A stretch of 13,881 bases of DNA. Source: Acholeplasmataceae bacterium. GTDB taxonomy: Bacteria > Bacillota_I > Bacilli_A > Acholeplasmatales > Acholeplasmataceae. A model generated the notes under the pieces. That model searched no databases and was not told the DNA's origin. It saw nothing but the letters and a program-made list of their open reading frames with translations. A program made the position numbers and the translations under genes. Below, in pieces: positions 13,875 through 13,881 of the stretch. The stretch lies in the NCBI GenBank assembly GCA_016934175.1, contig JAFGTI010000084.1:1-13881 (forward strand). Direction: 5' to 3'. The number at the start of each line of letters is the position of its first letter. Within the stretch, counting starts at the first letter, position 1.

Positions 13875-13881
13875 AAAGGAG
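13875..13881 (+). promoter_or_regulatory. ribosome binding site of the next plus-strand gene
   Basis: AAAGGAG begins 2 bases after the lipoprotein stop and runs to the last base of the window. It equals the site used by the lipoprotein gene, so a further gene on the same strand, probably in the same operon, starts just outside. Confidence 0.7.

Overview
The window is AT-rich, densely packed DNA from a low-GC Gram-positive lineage. I favour a Mollicutes-type relative that uses the standard code (Acholeplasma, Izemoplasma or Haloplasma-like), but another small-genome Firmicute is possible. The pointers are: purine-rich Shine-Dalgarno sites before almost every gene; GlpP; a YolD/Y-family polymerase pair; a lipoprotein with InlB-type B-repeats; and short intergenic gaps in which terminator hairpins swallow stop codons. 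All thirteen genes read through in the standard code. They end in TAA (eleven) or TAG (two) and never in TGA, and tryptophan is TGG, so this is not a code-4 mycoplasma.

Left part (1-4453, all minus strand). From right to left: a six-TM membrane protein of unknown function, a cyclophilin, the pseudouridine synthase RluF, a Y-family DNA polymerase overlapping a YolD-like gene, and the antiterminator GlpP. GlpP has a consensus promoter. A downstream gene begins just beyond base 1: its ribosome binding site is visible, and a hairpin with U-run lies between, a plausible GlpP-responsive leader.

Middle (4454-8139). A tRNA-Pro with anticodon CGG lies on the plus strand behind an extended -10 promoter. 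The promoter is enclosed by a perfect 13-bp inverted repeat, the most unusual non-coding signal in the window. Then come two minus-strand membrane genes: an MFS permease converging on the tRNA terminator, and a Castor/Pollux-type ion channel with a large cytosolic regulatory part.

Right part (8140-13881). A tight plus-strand operon encodes an AI-2E/PerM-family membrane protein, an ABC ATPase and a large ABC permease whose start overlaps the ATPase stop. guaC (GMP reductase of the E. coli/eukaryotic type, purine salvage) converges on it across a shared terminator. A divergent lipoprotein with two B-repeats and a probable PPC-like beta-sandwich domain follows, and the window ends in the ribosome binding site of another plus-strand gene.

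I found no CRISPR array, insertion sequence, prophage or rRNA. Most genes are housekeeping, transport or repair. The parts most worth a second look are the tRNA upstream repeat, the GlpP leader, the AI-2E/ABC operon, the atypical channel pore, the GMP reductase subtype and the lipoprotein.
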